Origin: Hymenobacter jeollabukensis
GTDB lineage: Bacteria; Bacteroidota; Bacteroidia; Cytophagales; Hymenobacteraceae
DNA length: 64,000 nucleotides
Direction of reading: 5' to 3'
Assembly (NCBI RefSeq): GCF_005771675.1
Contig: NZ_VAJM01000010.1
Location: 62,001 to 126,000 of the forward strand
Under the pieces are notes generated by a model. It was given only the letters and a program-made list of their open reading frames with translations. It was not told the origin of the DNA and did not search any database. Positions 15,939-24,086 of this stretch are shown in pieces. How positions within the stretch are numbered: the first letter of the stretch is position 1; each line of letters starts with the position of its first letter. Made by a program: the position numbers and the translations under genes.

Positions 15939-16544
15939 ATGTCTGAGTCCAATTTCGACGCCGCCTACTGGGCCGCCCGCTACGCCACCGGCCAGGACCC
16001 CTGGGACGCCGGCCGCATCACCGAGCCGCTGCGCGCCTACTTCGCTCAGCTCGGCCCGCCCGACCAGCGCCGCATCCTCATTCCCGGCGCCGGCCGCGCC
16101 TACGAGGCTGAGTACCTGCACCAAGCCGGCTGGCCCAACGTGTTCGTAGCTGACTTCGCCGCCGAGCCCCTGCAAGCTCTGCAGCAGCGCGTCCCCGGCT
16201 TCCCCGCCGCCCACCTGCTGCAGGCCGACTTCTTCCAGCTGACCGGTTCCTTCGACCTCCTCGTGGAGCAGACGTTTTTTTGCGCCCTAGACCCATCGTT
16301 GCGCCCGGTCTACGCCCGAAAGTGCGCCGAGCTGCTGCGCCCCGGCGGCAAGCTCGTCGGCCTGCTGTTCGACGGCCCGGTGGGCCCCGGCGACGGGCCG
16401 CCCTTCGGCGGCACCCGCGCGGAGTACCGCCAGCTGTTCGAGCCGTACTTCGAGTTCCTGCACTTCGAGCCGGCTTATAATTCCATCAAGCCGCGGCAGG
16501 GGCGGGAGCTGTTCATCAGCCTGCAACGCAAGGCCGAGGTGTAG
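15939..16544 (+). CDS. TPMT-family SAM-dependent methyltransferase
   Basis: This 201-residue class I methyltransferase is of the thiopurine S-methyltransferase (TPMT) family. It begins with the family's AAYWAARYATGQDPWD motif. The SAM-binding glycine loop is ILIPGAGRAYEAEYL (about residues 46-60), and the acidic strand end is VADF. The motif LVEQTFFCALDP is typical of the halide/thiol methyltransferase branch. The natural substrate (thiol, selenium or tellurium compounds, halide or other) cannot be set from sequence. It is divergent from the coiled-coil gene. Confidence 0.87.
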   Translation: MSESNFDAAYWAARYATGQDPWDAGRITEPLRAYFAQLGPPDQRRILIPGAGRAYEAEYLHQAGWPNVFVADFAAEPLQALQQRVPGFPAAHLLQADFFQLTGSFDLLVEQTFFCALDPSLRPVYARKCAELLRPGGKLVGLLFDGPVGPGDGPPFGGTRAEYRQLFEPYFEFLHFEPAYNSIKPRQGRELFISLQRKAEV

Positions 16545-16641
16545 CGCGAATTTTTAGTTCGCGTATCGTTGCCGGCGTCCGCACGTCAATAGCCGAGGTA
16601 CGTCGTTCAACAATACGCGAAGAGAAACTTCGCGCTACATC
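16542..16641. repeat. GTAGCGCGAA inverted repeat
   Basis: GTAGCGCGAA at 16542 and TTCGCGCTAC ending at 16639 form the outer arms. Inside, TTCGCGTAT and ATACGCGAA pair, flanked by GTTG and CAAC. The left arm overlaps the stop region of the TPMT gene. It is a dyad of the dispersed intergenic type. Confidence 0.65.
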
Positions 16642-16683
16642 CCGACCTTTACCCGGCGCTTCTTCCAATTGCGCCCAATTCCC

Positions 16684-17508
16684 ATGATTGATAGCCTCGC
16701 CGCCGCTCTGCCGCACTTCCGCAACACCAATTCCGGTCAGTTCTTCCTGATGGCCGGGCCCTGCGTCATCGAGGGCGAAGACATGGCCCTGCGCATTGCC
16801 GAGCAGGTGCGCCGCCTCACCGACCGCCTGCAGATTCCTTACGTCTTCAAGGGCTCCTACCGCAAGGCCAACCGCTCCCGCATCGACTCCTTCACCGGCA
16901 TCGGCGACGAGACGGCGCTGAAGATTCTGCAGAAAGTCGGCCGCGAAATCGGCGTGCCCACCGTGACGGACATCCACGAATCCAGCGAAGCCGCGCTGGC
17001 GGCCGAGTACGTCGACGTGCTGCAGATTCCAGCCTTTTTGTGCCGCCAGACCGAACTGCTGGTGGCCGCCGCCGAAACCGGCAAGGTGGTCAACATCAAG
17101 AAAGGCCAGTTTCTCTCGGGCGCGGCCATGGGCTTCGCCGTCGACAAGGTCAAGCAGTCGGGCAACCCGCACGTCATCCTCACCGACCGCGGCAACTCGT
17201 TCGGCTACACCGATCTGGTGGTCGATTTCCTGAACATTCCGGCCATGCAGAGCTTCGGCGTGCCGGTGGTGATGGACGTGACGCACTCCCTGCAGCAGCC
17301 CAACCAGAGCAGCGGCGTCACCGGCGGCAAGCCCGAAATGATCCAGACCATTGCCAGCGCCGCCATTGCCGCCGGCGCCGACGGCCTCTTCATCGAAACC
17401 CACCCGACGCCCGCCACCGCCAAATCGGACGGCGCCAATATGCTGCAGCTCGACCGCCTGGAAAAGCTGCTCGAACGCCTCACCCGCATCCGCGAAGCCG
17501 TACGGTAA
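16684..17508 (+). CDS. kdsA: 3-deoxy-8-phosphooctulonate (KDO-8-P) synthase
   Basis: KdsA joins phosphoenolpyruvate and arabinose 5-phosphate to give KDO-8-phosphate for lipopolysaccharide. The 274-residue length matches the family. Conserved segments are FFLMAGPCVIEG near the start, KGSYRKANRSR (about residues 57-67), DRGNSFGYTDLVVD and the C-terminal DGLFIETHPTP. The start at 16684 begins MIDSLA; a TTG at 16669 in frame is less likely. The gene stands alone and converges with the methyltransferase gene across a composite repeat. Confidence 0.96.
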   Translation: MIDSLAAALPHFRNTNSGQFFLMAGPCVIEGEDMALRIAEQVRRLTDRLQIPYVFKGSYRKANRSRIDSFTGIGDETALKILQKVGREIGVPTVTDIHESSEAALAAEYVDVLQIPAFLCRQTELLVAAAETGKVVNIKKGQFLSGAAMGFAVDKVKQSGNPHVILTDRGNSFGYTDLVVDFLNIPAMQSFGVPVVMDVTHSLQQPNQSSGVTGGKPEMIQTIASAAIAAGADGLFIETHPTPATAKSDGANMLQLDRLEKLLERLTRIREAVR

Positions 17509-17542
17509 GGCCGCGTTGCTGCAAGCAGCGGTTCACCCCGCA

Positions 17543-17725
17543 GTCATTGCGAGCGGAGCGCGGCAATCTTTCCTCTAGTAGCTCCGCCGACGCAATACGC
17601 ACCAACTGAAAATGGTACCGCCCGAAACCAAGTAACTATGGTTTCGGGCGGTACCGTTTTCGGCTTCTGCCAGTTGGACCGTCGTGCCGCGAGAGGAAAG
17701 ATTGCCGCGCTTCGCTCGCAATGAC
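17543..17725. repeat. Composite GTCAT-NNN-GAGC dyad, copy D (NNN = TGC), with inner hairpin
   Basis: The outer arms are GTCATTGCGAGC (from 17543) and GCTCGCAATGAC (to 17725), with GCAAT complementing the variable part. Nested inside is a perfect 16-bp hairpin, GGTACCGCCCGAAACC (17614-17629) / GGTTTCGGGCGGTACC (17640-17655). It lies between converging kdsA and the methyltransferase gene. Copy E has the same plan. Confidence 0.88.
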
Positions 17726-17747
17726 GGCCAATTTACCGTCGGCTTCG

Positions 17748-18551
17748 CTACACGCCCAGCCCGCGGCCCTCAATACGCAGCGTGAAATGCTGCTTGGGCG
17801 CATTCTTCCGGAAGAACACCAGCCCGACGAAGAACAGGTCCACGGTCGTCGTGACGGCCGGGTGGGCTTTGATGGCCTCCCAGGCCTGCTCCATCTCGGC
17901 CGACCAGTGAATGTCATCGAACACGAACACCGACTCTTCGGTGGCGTAGGGCAGGCACTGCTCCAGGTAGCGCAGCGTGGGCTCGTAGCGGTGGTTGCCG
18001 TCGAAAAAGGCGAAGTCCAGCGGCTGCGTTAGCTGGGCCAGGGCGTGCGGCAGCGTGTGGTCGAAGTTGCCTTCGATCAGCTCCACGTTCTGCAGGCCCA
18101 GCTTTCCGAAGGTTTCGCGGGCCACGGCGGCCGTTTCGGGGCAGCCTTCGAAGGTGAGAACCCGCGCCTGCGACGACGCCGCGGCCAGGTAAGCCGTGGT
18201 CAGGCCCAGCGAGGTGCCCAGCTCCAACACGGTGCGCGGCTGCTGGTGGTTCACCAGCCGAAAAAGCAGTTGGGCCAGCCGGGCGGGCTTGGCCGCGTGC
18301 CGGGCTACCTCGCGCACGGCCCGCTCGCGGCCGGCGCCGGTCTGGGAGCCCGCGCCGTAGTCGGTGATGCGCAGGCGGCGCTGATCGGCCAGCAGGGCGT
18401 CGCGGCGGGCCTCGATGTTATCGAAGGGGTAAAACGCGCCGGTATGGCAGATAACGTCGAGGTACAGCGAGAAAACAAACGGGGAATGCAGCCCGTGGGC
18501 ATTCCCCGACCGGAGCCAGTAGCGGAAGTAGCGCAGTGCCTGCTGAAGCAA
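17748..18551 (-). CDS. Class I SAM-dependent methyltransferase
   Basis: This 267-residue protein has an O-methyltransferase-like Rossmann core. The SAM loop is VLELGTSLGLTTAYLA (about residues 105-120), the acidic strand end is LTFEGCPE, and the motif DFAFFDGNHRYEPTLRYL (about residues 178-195) follows. It starts with the LRYFRYWLRSGNAHGLHSPFVF segment usual for these Bacteroidota proteins. No ATG is available: the only near-N-terminal start is TTG 18551, because an in-frame stop falls in the repeat just upstream. The substrate is unknown. Confidence 0.85.
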   Translation of the reverse strand: MLQQALRYFRYWLRSGNAHGLHSPFVFSLYLDVICHTGAFYPFDNIEARRDALLADQRRLRITDYGAGSQTGAGRERAVREVARHAAKPARLAQLLFRLVNHQQPRTVLELGTSLGLTTAYLAAASSQARVLTFEGCPETAAVARETFGKLGLQNVELIEGNFDHTLPHALAQLTQPLDFAFFDGNHRYEPTLRYLEQCLPYATEESVFVFDDIHWSAEMEQAWEAIKAHPAVTTTVDLFFVGLVFFRKNAPKQHFTLRIEGRGLGV

Positions 18552-18571
18552 GGGAAGAGGAGGTGTTAAAC

Positions 18572-18638
18572 GGCTGAATGGTTAAATGGCTGATTGTTCT
18601 GACGATGCCAGAACGACCAGCCATTTAACCATTCAGCC
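18572..18638. repeat. Perfect 21-bp inverted repeat, ATGGTTAAATGGCTG family
   Basis: The arms at 18572-18592 and 18618-18638 are exactly complementary. GTTCTG/CAGAAC pairs inside the loop. A relative occurs at 40332-40424. It lies between two leftward genes and ends about 20 bases before the methyltransferase start. Confidence 0.85.
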
Positions 18639-18656
18639 ATTTGGCCATGTAGCCAG

Positions 18657-19043
18657 TTAATTCAGTCGGAACGGTACCACGAGGGTAAACTCGGGAATTT
18701 CGACCTCAAAGGTACGGCCGTCGGCCACGCGCTCCATCAGGTAGGTGCCGCGCATCTTGCCGATGCCGGTCTTCAGGTTGCAGCCCGACACGTACTGGTG
18801 CCCGTCGCCGGGCTCCAGGGTGGGCTGCTGGCCCACTACGCCCTCGCCCTCCACCTCGCGCACCACGCCGTTGGCGTCGTAGATGTGCCAGTGGCGGCGT
18901 AGCAGCTTCACGGTGTACTCGCTGTGGTTGCGAATGTCAATTTTATAGGCAAACACGAAGTGCTCCTGCTGGGGGCTGGAATACTCCGACAGGTAGTTGG
19001 TCGAGACGCTGACGGTGACGCCCTGGGTGGTCGTTGAGTTCAT
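18657..19043 (-). CDS. apaG: ApaG domain protein
   Basis: This 128-residue protein matches the ApaG fold over its full length. It has strands such as FVFAYKIDIRNHSEYTVKLL and RRHWHIYDANG, and the GTYLMERVADGRTFEVEIPEF segment. ApaG is a small fibronectin-like beta protein, linked by name to Co/Mg efflux in E. coli and Salmonella; its molecular action is poorly defined. It diverges from ung and is separated from the downstream methyltransferase gene by a dyad repeat. Confidence 0.93.
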   Translation of the reverse strand: MNSTTTQGVTVSVSTNYLSEYSSPQQEHFVFAYKIDIRNHSEYTVKLLRRHWHIYDANGVVREVEGEGVVGQQPTLEPGDGHQYVSGCNLKTGIGKMRGTYLMERVADGRTFEVEIPEFTLVVPFRLN

Positions 19044-19093
19044 GGCGCGGGAATGACAACAGGTGTGAATGGAGCTAACAGCAGCCTTTCAGA

Positions 19094-19125
19094 TTTGGTT
19101 TACGTACGCTCCTCGGCTACGTTTG
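19094..19125 (+). promoter_or_regulatory. ung promoter
   Basis: TTTG (19094-19097), a 20-base spacer and TACGTTTG (19118-19125) match both consensus elements. The ung ATG is 35 bases further on. Confidence 0.85.
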
Positions 19126-19159
19126 GCCCGCCGAACCGCATTCCGTCACCCCAAGAGGC

Positions 19160-19822
19160 ATGAGTGTAAAGATAGAAGAAAGCTGGCGCAAGGTGCTACA
19201 GCCCGAGTTTGAAAAGCCCTATTTTCAGGAGCTTATTGCGTTTGTCCGGCAGGAATACGCCACCCAGACGGTGTACCCGGCCGGCAACCAGATTTTCCAC
19301 GCCTTCGACGCGGCGCCCTTCGACCGGGTACGCGTCGTCATCCTGGGCCAGGACCCCTACCACGGCCGCGGGCAGGCGCACGGCCTCGCGTTTTCGGTGC
19401 AGCACGGCGTGCGCACGCCCCCCTCACTCATCAACATCTTCAAGGAACTGGAGGACGACCTGGGCACCCCGCGCCCGCCCGACGGCAACCTGGACCGCTG
19501 GGCCGAGCAGGGCGTGCTGCTGCTCAACGCCACGCTCACCGTGCGCGCCGCCACTGCCGGCTCGCACCAGAAGCGGGGCTGGGAAGAGTTTACCGACGCC
19601 GTCATCCGCACCATTTCCGAGCAGAAGGAGCACGTGGTGTTCATCCTCTGGGGCGCCTACGCCCAGAAGAAAGCCGAGCTCATCGACCAGCGCAAGCACC
19701 TGGTGCTGAAAGCCGCTCACCCCTCGCCCTACGCCGCCGATAAAGGCTTCTTCGGCTCCCGCCCCTTCAGCAAGACCAATCAGTACCTGCAGGAGCACGG
19801 CAAGGCGCCGATTAATTGGTAG
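19160..19822 (+). CDS. ung: Uracil-DNA glycosylase (family 1)
   Basis: Ung removes uracil from DNA to start base excision repair. The 220-residue protein has the family 1 catalytic motif GQDPYHG with Asp65 and His68. The uracil-binding Asn lies in LLLNATLTV (about residue 121), and the DNA-intercalation motif HPSPY with His187 is present. It fills the normal family length. It has its own promoter, diverges from apaG and converges with lepB across repeat E. Confidence 0.97.
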   Translation: MSVKIEESWRKVLQPEFEKPYFQELIAFVRQEYATQTVYPAGNQIFHAFDAAPFDRVRVVILGQDPYHGRGQAHGLAFSVQHGVRTPPSLINIFKELEDDLGTPRPPDGNLDRWAEQGVLLLNATLTVRAATAGSHQKRGWEEFTDAVIRTISEQKEHVVFILWGAYAQKKAELIDQRKHLVLKAAHPSPYAADKGFFGSRPFSKTNQYLQEHGKAPINW

Positions 19823-19858
19823 CCGGGCGGCTTTGAAGCTGCGCCGGCTCACCTTGCA

Positions 19859-20025
19859 GTCATTGCGAGCAACGCGAAGCAATCTTTCCTCTCGCGGCTC
19901 AAGCGGCCTAACACGCATCAGCCCGAAAAAGAAACCGCCCGAAACTGCAGAATCAGTTTCGGGCGGTGCCAATTGTAGCGGCGGTGCTACTGGAGGAAGG
20001 ATTGCCGCGCTTCGCTCGCAATGAC
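19859..20025. repeat. Composite GTCAT-NNN-GAGC dyad, copy E (NNN = TGC), with inner hairpin
   Basis: The outer arms are GTCATTGCGAGC (from 19859) and GCTCGCAATGAC (to 20025). The nested 14-bp hairpin is ACCGCCCGAAACTG (19934-19947) / CAGTTTCGGGCGGT (19954-19967). The plan and inner core are the same as copy D. It separates converging ung and lepB. Confidence 0.88.
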
Positions 20026-20048
20026 GGCCGGGTAAACCGGCTTGTATG

Positions 20049-21209
20049 CTAGTTGATGGTATTGAAGATGCGGTTCCAGCGGATTTTGCCGCTGGCGCCC
20101 CCGTTCGGGTCCACCGACATCCAGATGAGCACGGCCTTGCCCACCACGTGGTCCTCGGGCACGAAGCCCCAGTAGCGCGAGTCGAGCGAATTGTGGCGGT
20201 TGTCGCCCATCATGAAGTAGTAGTTCTGCTTGAAGGTGTAGCTGGTCAGCGGCTTGCCGTCCTGCAGAATCTGCCCGATGCCGAGCGTGATGTTGTCGTT
20301 GTGCTCGTAGCGCAGAATGATCTTCTCGTACATCGGAATGTTCTGCGCGGTCAGCTGCACCGTCTGGCCCTTCTTGGGCACCGGCAGCGGGCCGTAGTTG
20401 TCGCGGTTCCAGTTTACCAGCTGCGTCGGAGCCGAGTGCGGGTAGTCGGGGTTGTTCGGGAACACGTCGACTTCGGCCTTGCCGGCTTCGGCGGTTTCGC
20501 GCTCCAGGCCGCGCACGTAAGGCTGCTGCTTGAAGAAAGCGGCCGTGGTGGCCGTCATGTCCACCAGATAAGTGGGCGTCGGAAACATCGGGTTGGGCGT
20601 CGGAATGCCGTCGGCGTCGTTATAGCTCACCACGCCGTGCTCCCGGAAAGCCATTTTCAGCTCGTCGTCGGGCTGCGGAATGTCGAGGCGGTAGCTGGTC
20701 TGCGACTCAGCGGGCGTGGGCTGCACCTTGCCGTTGATGAACACCAGCTGGTTTTTGATTTCCAGCACGTCGCCGGCCACGGCCACGCAGCGCTTGATGT
20801 AGTTGGTGCGCAAATCGGCCGGGTGCTGGTCCTCGAAGGGCACGTTGAACACCACCACGTCGCCGCGCTTGATTTCGGAGAAGCCCGGCAGGCGGAAGGA
20901 GGGCAGCTGAATCAGGTCGGAGTAGCTTTTGATGCCCGTGCCCCACAGCGTCTGGTGCGTCAGGGGCACCTGCAGCGGCGTTTGCGGAGTGCGCGGGCCG
21001 TAGTGCAGCTTGCTCACAAACAGGTAGTCGCCCACCAGCAGGGAGTGCTCCATGGAGGGCGTCGGGATGGTGTAGGCCTCAAACGTAGCCCAGCGAATGA
21101 GCGTGGCGGCCACCACCGCGAAGAGGATGGCGTCGCCCCACTCGCGCCAGAAGCCTTTGGGTTTGGTCGGCTGCTCGGCCGGCTTTTTCTTCCAGAAAGT
21201 AACTGCCAT
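20049..21209 (-). CDS. lepB: Signal peptidase I
   Basis: LepB cleaves signal peptides from exported proteins at the inner membrane. This 386-residue protein has an N-terminal membrane segment (about residues 26-42) followed by the catalytic Ser52 in IPTPSMEHSL. The general base Lys139 lies in YIKRCVAVAGD, and the C-terminal box is GDNRHNSLDSRYWG. It is longer than the E. coli enzyme because of an insertion of about 130 residues between the boxes, which is usual in Bacteroidota. It is the last gene of the parB-DUF5683-dapB-lepB cluster but has its own promoter. Confidence 0.95.
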   Translation of the reverse strand: MAVTFWKKKPAEQPTKPKGFWREWGDAILFAVVAATLIRWATFEAYTIPTPSMEHSLLVGDYLFVSKLHYGPRTPQTPLQVPLTHQTLWGTGIKSYSDLIQLPSFRLPGFSEIKRGDVVVFNVPFEDQHPADLRTNYIKRCVAVAGDVLEIKNQLVFINGKVQPTPAESQTSYRLDIPQPDDELKMAFREHGVVSYNDADGIPTPNPMFPTPTYLVDMTATTAAFFKQQPYVRGLERETAEAGKAEVDVFPNNPDYPHSAPTQLVNWNRDNYGPLPVPKKGQTVQLTAQNIPMYEKIILRYEHNDNITLGIGQILQDGKPLTSYTFKQNYYFMMGDNRHNSLDSRYWGFVPEDHVVGKAVLIWMSVDPNGGASGKIRWNRIFNTIN

Positions 21210-21228
21210 CAGGGGTGAGGAGCTTGGA

Positions 21229-21414
21229 GTAACACGTGACAGGTGACACGTGACAAGTTTGGAGGTAATAAAAGCAGGCTGAAACAAAGGTATCAGCCGG
21301 GTACGGGGCAGCAAGAATAACGGGGCTTGACCACATTTCAGCGCAAGCGCCCGAAAATACGGCCCTTCCCCGCCACTCAACACGTGTCACCGGTTACGTG
21401 TCACGTGTTACTTT
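21229..21414. repeat. Paired GTCACGTGTTAC-type repeats
   Basis: GTAACACGTGAC and related phrases (21229-21258) face AACACGTGTCACCGGTTACGTGTCACGTGTTAC-like phrases (21378-21412) as an imperfect inverted repeat between dapB and lepB. A relative lies at 24051-24086. The lepB promoter sits between the arms. Confidence 0.6.
21285..21314 (-). promoter_or_regulatory. lepB promoter
   Basis: On the minus strand, TTG (21314-21312), a 19-base spacer and TACCTTTG (21292-21285) match the consensus. The leader to ATG 21209 is about 70 bases and contains CACGTG repeats. Confidence 0.7.
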
Positions 21415-22134
21415 TTACAACCCCAGCAAATCCTTCATGCCGAACACGCCCTGCTTGCCGGGCAGCCACTCGGCGGCCAGCACCGCGCCGTGGGCGAAGC
21501 CTTCGCGCGAGAGGGCCTCGTGCTTCAGCTCCAGCACGTCGACGGGCGAGGAGTAGGTGACGATGTGCGTGCCCACCGTTTCGGCCAGGCGCTCCGAAAT
21601 GATGGCCAGCTCGTCCGGGGCCTGGGCCGGGTCGTTGCGCCAGCGCTTCTTCTCGGGGTAGTGGCGCAGGATGCCTTCGGCCGTGGTCAGGGCCGTGCCG
21701 CTGGGCTGGTCCACCTTGTGCACGTGGTGAATTTCGCGCACCTGCACGTCGTAGCCGCCGAACTGGTGCATTTTGGCCGCGATGTACTCGTTGAAGTGGA
21801 AGAAGAGGTTCACGCCCACGCTGTAGTTGGAGGCGTAGAACAGCGCGCCGCCCTTCTCCTGGGCCAGGGCTTTGGCCTCGCCGAAGTGGTGCAGCCAGCC
21901 CGTGGAGCCGCACACCACCGGCAGCCCCTGGCGCAGGCAGGCCTGCACGTTGGCAAAGGCCGCGTCGGGGTGGGTGAATTCGATGGCCACGTCGGCGTTG
22001 TGCGGGCCAAACTGGTCCAGCTTCACGTCGGGGCGTGAGGGGTCGATGACGCCGGCAATCTGGTGCCCGCGGCTCAGGGCTAAGGCTTCAATGGCCCGGC
22101 CCATTTTGCCGTAGCCAATCAGGAGAATGTTCAT
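21415..22134 (-). CDS. dapB: 4-hydroxy-tetrahydrodipicolinate reductase
   Basis: DapB makes tetrahydrodipicolinate in the lysine and diaminopimelate pathway, using NAD(P)H. The 239-residue protein has the N-terminal nucleotide-binding loop IGYGKMGRAI (about residues 6-15). It also has the VCGSTGW segment and the catalytic IHHVHKVDQPSGTA motif (about residues 142-155). Its stop lies just past the lepB-side repeat. Its start is four bases from the stop of the DUF5683 gene upstream, which indicates one operon. Confidence 0.96.
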   Translation of the reverse strand: MNILLIGYGKMGRAIEALALSRGHQIAGVIDPSRPDVKLDQFGPHNADVAIEFTHPDAAFANVQACLRQGLPVVCGSTGWLHHFGEAKALAQEKGGALFYASNYSVGVNLFFHFNEYIAAKMHQFGGYDVQVREIHHVHKVDQPSGTALTTAEGILRHYPEKKRWRNDPAQAPDELAIISERLAETVGTHIVTYSSPVDVLELKHEALSREGFAHGAVLAAEWLPGKQGVFGMKDLLGL

Positions 22135-22138
22135 GGTG

Positions 22139-22861
22139 TCAGAAGCGGCGCGGCACGACGGATTTCGCGGCCGTGCGCGGGGTAAAGGTAAAGGCCAGCC
22201 CGAACGACGGGCTGCCGGGCACCGGCAGGGCGTAGGGCTGCACGTTCAGCGAGAGGTTGTCGCTCACGTCGAAGTCGTGCAGGTGCGCGTCCACCAACGC
22301 GTCGAGAATCTGCGCGCCGTAGGCCAGGCCGATGTAGGCGAAGAACACGTCGCGCTGGGTGCGGTAGAAGCGCAGGGCGTTGAACTGGTTGGCGTTGCCC
22401 TGGGGCGTGTAGGGGTAGATGGCCGTATTACCGGAGTGGCTGCCGGTAGTCGGACCGGGGTCCACGGCGTTGGGGTCCTCGCCGGATGAGCGTTTCAGCC
22501 GGGCCCGGTAGCCGTCGCGAAACTCGATGTAGCGCGAAAAGTAGAATATCTCGCCGTAGACGGTGCCGCCCAGCGCCCCGTACACCAGCGGCAGCTTCCA
22601 GTACTTGTGGTTGTAGACCTGCCCGGCTCCGGGCAGCACGGCGGCCAGGATGGTGGCCTTCTGCGGGCGCGTCACGCGCCAGCCCAGCAGGCGCTGGTTG
22701 CGGCGCAACGAGTCGGCTACGGTGGGGCCGGCCTGCACCTGCACCGAGTCGGGCCCGGCCGTGACGGTTTGGGCCCGGGCCGCCGGGGCAGCCAGACAAA
22801 ACAGCCCCACTGCCGGTAGCAATGGGGCCTTTCGAAGCCAACTAAAACTTGGGTTGCTCAT
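22139..22861 (-). CDS. DUF5683 domain-containing protein
   Basis: This 240-residue envelope protein has a signal peptide (about residues 1-31, ending ARAQ). The DUF5683 core contains RPQKATILAAVLPGAGQVYNHKYWKLP and further hydrophobic stretches, so it is probably a small membrane protein. In Bacteroidota this family is typically encoded between parB and dapB, exactly as here. Its function is not known. ATG 22861 is preferred to an upstream ATG five codons earlier because the signal peptide then has a normal length. Confidence 0.85.
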   Translation of the reverse strand: MSNPSFSWLRKAPLLPAVGLFCLAAPAARAQTVTAGPDSVQVQAGPTVADSLRRNQRLLGWRVTRPQKATILAAVLPGAGQVYNHKYWKLPLVYGALGGTVYGEIFYFSRYIEFRDGYRARLKRSSGEDPNAVDPGPTTGSHSGNTAIYPYTPQGNANQFNALRFYRTQRDVFFAYIGLAYGAQILDALVDAHLHDFDVSDNLSLNVQPYALPVPGSPSFGLAFTFTPRTAAKSVVPRRF

Positions 22862-22882
22862 AATTGCTCCCCACAACGGCGC

Positions 22883-23836
22883 TTACGCCGGTTGCAGTAT
22901 GCTGATGATGCGGTGCATGTCTTCGGCCGAGTCGAAGCTGATGCGAATCTCGCCCCGGCCCTGCGGCGTGGGTTTCACTTGTACGCGCGAACCGAACCGG
23001 TCGGACAAATGCCGCTCGGCGCGCTTGATTTCGGCCACCGGCACCAGCGGCTGCTCCGCGGCCGGGGCGTTGGCGTCGTTCTTGGCCGCCGGGGCCGATA
23101 CGCCCTGGCGCACCAGCTGCTCCACCCGCCGCACCGACATTTCCTCCGTCACGATGCGCCGGAACAGATTCAGCTGCGCCGCCGCGTCGTCGACGCTGAG
23201 CAGGGCGCGGGCGTGGCCCATCGAAATGACGCTGTCGCGCAGGCCGATCTGAATTTCGGGCGGCAGCTTAAGCAGGCGCAGGTAGTTGGTTACGGTCGAG
23301 CGGTTCTTGCCCACCCGGTCGCCCAGTTCTTCCTGCTTCAGGTTGCACTCGCTCACCAGGCGCTGGTAGCTGAGGGCAATTTCGATGGCGTTGAGGTTTT
23401 CGCGCTGAATGTTCTCAATCAGCGCCATTTCCAGCATCTGCTGGTCGTCGGCCTTGCGGATGTAGGCCGGAATGGCCTCCAGGCCCGCCAGGCGCGAGGC
23501 CTGCAGGCGCCGCTCCCCCGAAATCAGCTGGTAGGCCGCCGGGCCGATCTGGCGCACCGTCACGGGCTGGATGATGCCCTGCACCTTGATGCTCTCGGCC
23601 AGCTCCTGCAGCGCCTCCTGGTCGAAGTGCGTGCGGGGCTGGTAGGGGTTAGCCTCGATCTGCTCGGTCGGAATCAGCCCGACGGAATTGGCGGGGTGGG
23701 GCACCAGGCCCAGCCGCTCGCTCTTTTTCTCGTAGCTACCCTCGATGAGGGCATTCAACCCGCGGCCCAGGCCCCCCACGCGGCGCTTGGGCAGCGGCGT
23801 CGTCGGGGTGGGTTTCTCTTCGTGCTTCTCTGACAT
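22883..23836 (-). CDS. parB: Chromosome partitioning protein ParB
   Basis: ParB binds centromere-like parS sites and spreads as a CTP-dependent clamp for chromosome segregation. The 317-residue protein has the N-terminal LGRGLNALI box. The ParB/Srx CTPase domain (about residues 50-150) carries the ISGERRLQAS and ENIQRENLN motifs. A central helix-turn-helix (QEELGDRVGKNRSTVTNYLRLL) and a C-terminal dimer domain follow. Its usual partner parA is not adjacent but lies at 40443-41252 on the other strand. It heads the parB-DUF5683-dapB unit. Confidence 0.96.
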   Translation of the reverse strand: MSEKHEEKPTPTTPLPKRRVGGLGRGLNALIEGSYEKKSERLGLVPHPANSVGLIPTEQIEANPYQPRTHFDQEALQELAESIKVQGIIQPVTVRQIGPAAYQLISGERRLQASRLAGLEAIPAYIRKADDQQMLEMALIENIQRENLNAIEIALSYQRLVSECNLKQEELGDRVGKNRSTVTNYLRLLKLPPEIQIGLRDSVISMGHARALLSVDDAAAQLNLFRRIVTEEMSVRRVEQLVRQGVSAPAAKNDANAPAAEQPLVPVAEIKRAERHLSDRFGSRVQVKPTPQGRGEIRISFDSAEDMHRIISILQPA

Positions 23837-23880
23837 ACTCACTCTGAGGGCCATCGGCCAATTACCAGCCGATGTAAAAC

Positions 23881-23888
23881 CAAAAATA
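23881..23888 (-). promoter_or_regulatory. parB promoter, -7 element TATTTTTG
   Basis: The minus-strand TATTTTTG matches TAnnTTTG. No clear -33 element is seen. The leader would be about 38 bases. Confidence 0.5.
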
Positions 23889-24050
23889 GCAGAAACCGCC
23901 GTGAAACCTTTGATTAATTTTGTGGAACGTTGGGGTGTGTGATTGTTAAATTGCTGATTGTTAGAATTTTGTTCGTGGAACATTTTCTCGTTTCGGCTTG
24001 ATCAGCCCTGCTAACCGGCCGCGCAGCTGAAGCCCGGATAGCCTGACGAC

Positions 24051-24086
24051 GTGTTACTTGTCGCCTGTCACTTGTTACCCGTTACA
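24051..24086. repeat. GTGTTACTTGTC-type repeat overlapping the dacB stop
   Basis: The phrases GTGTTACTTGTCGCCTGTCACTTG and CCCGTTAC are related to the 21229-21414 repeats. The dacB stop codon (24082-24084) falls in the last GTTAC unit. Confidence 0.5.

Noticed and set aside
21229-21412. CACGTG repeats near parB as parS centromere sites
   Set aside because: The parS consensus has TGTTTC/GAAACA arms around CACGTG. These repeats have GTAAC/GTTAC arms instead and recur in another intergenic spot, so they read as dispersed repeats.
23970-23982. TGTTCGTGGAACA as a degenerate parS
   Set aside because: The half sites match, but three bases of the CACGTG centre are missing, and a single weak match upstream of parB is not enough.
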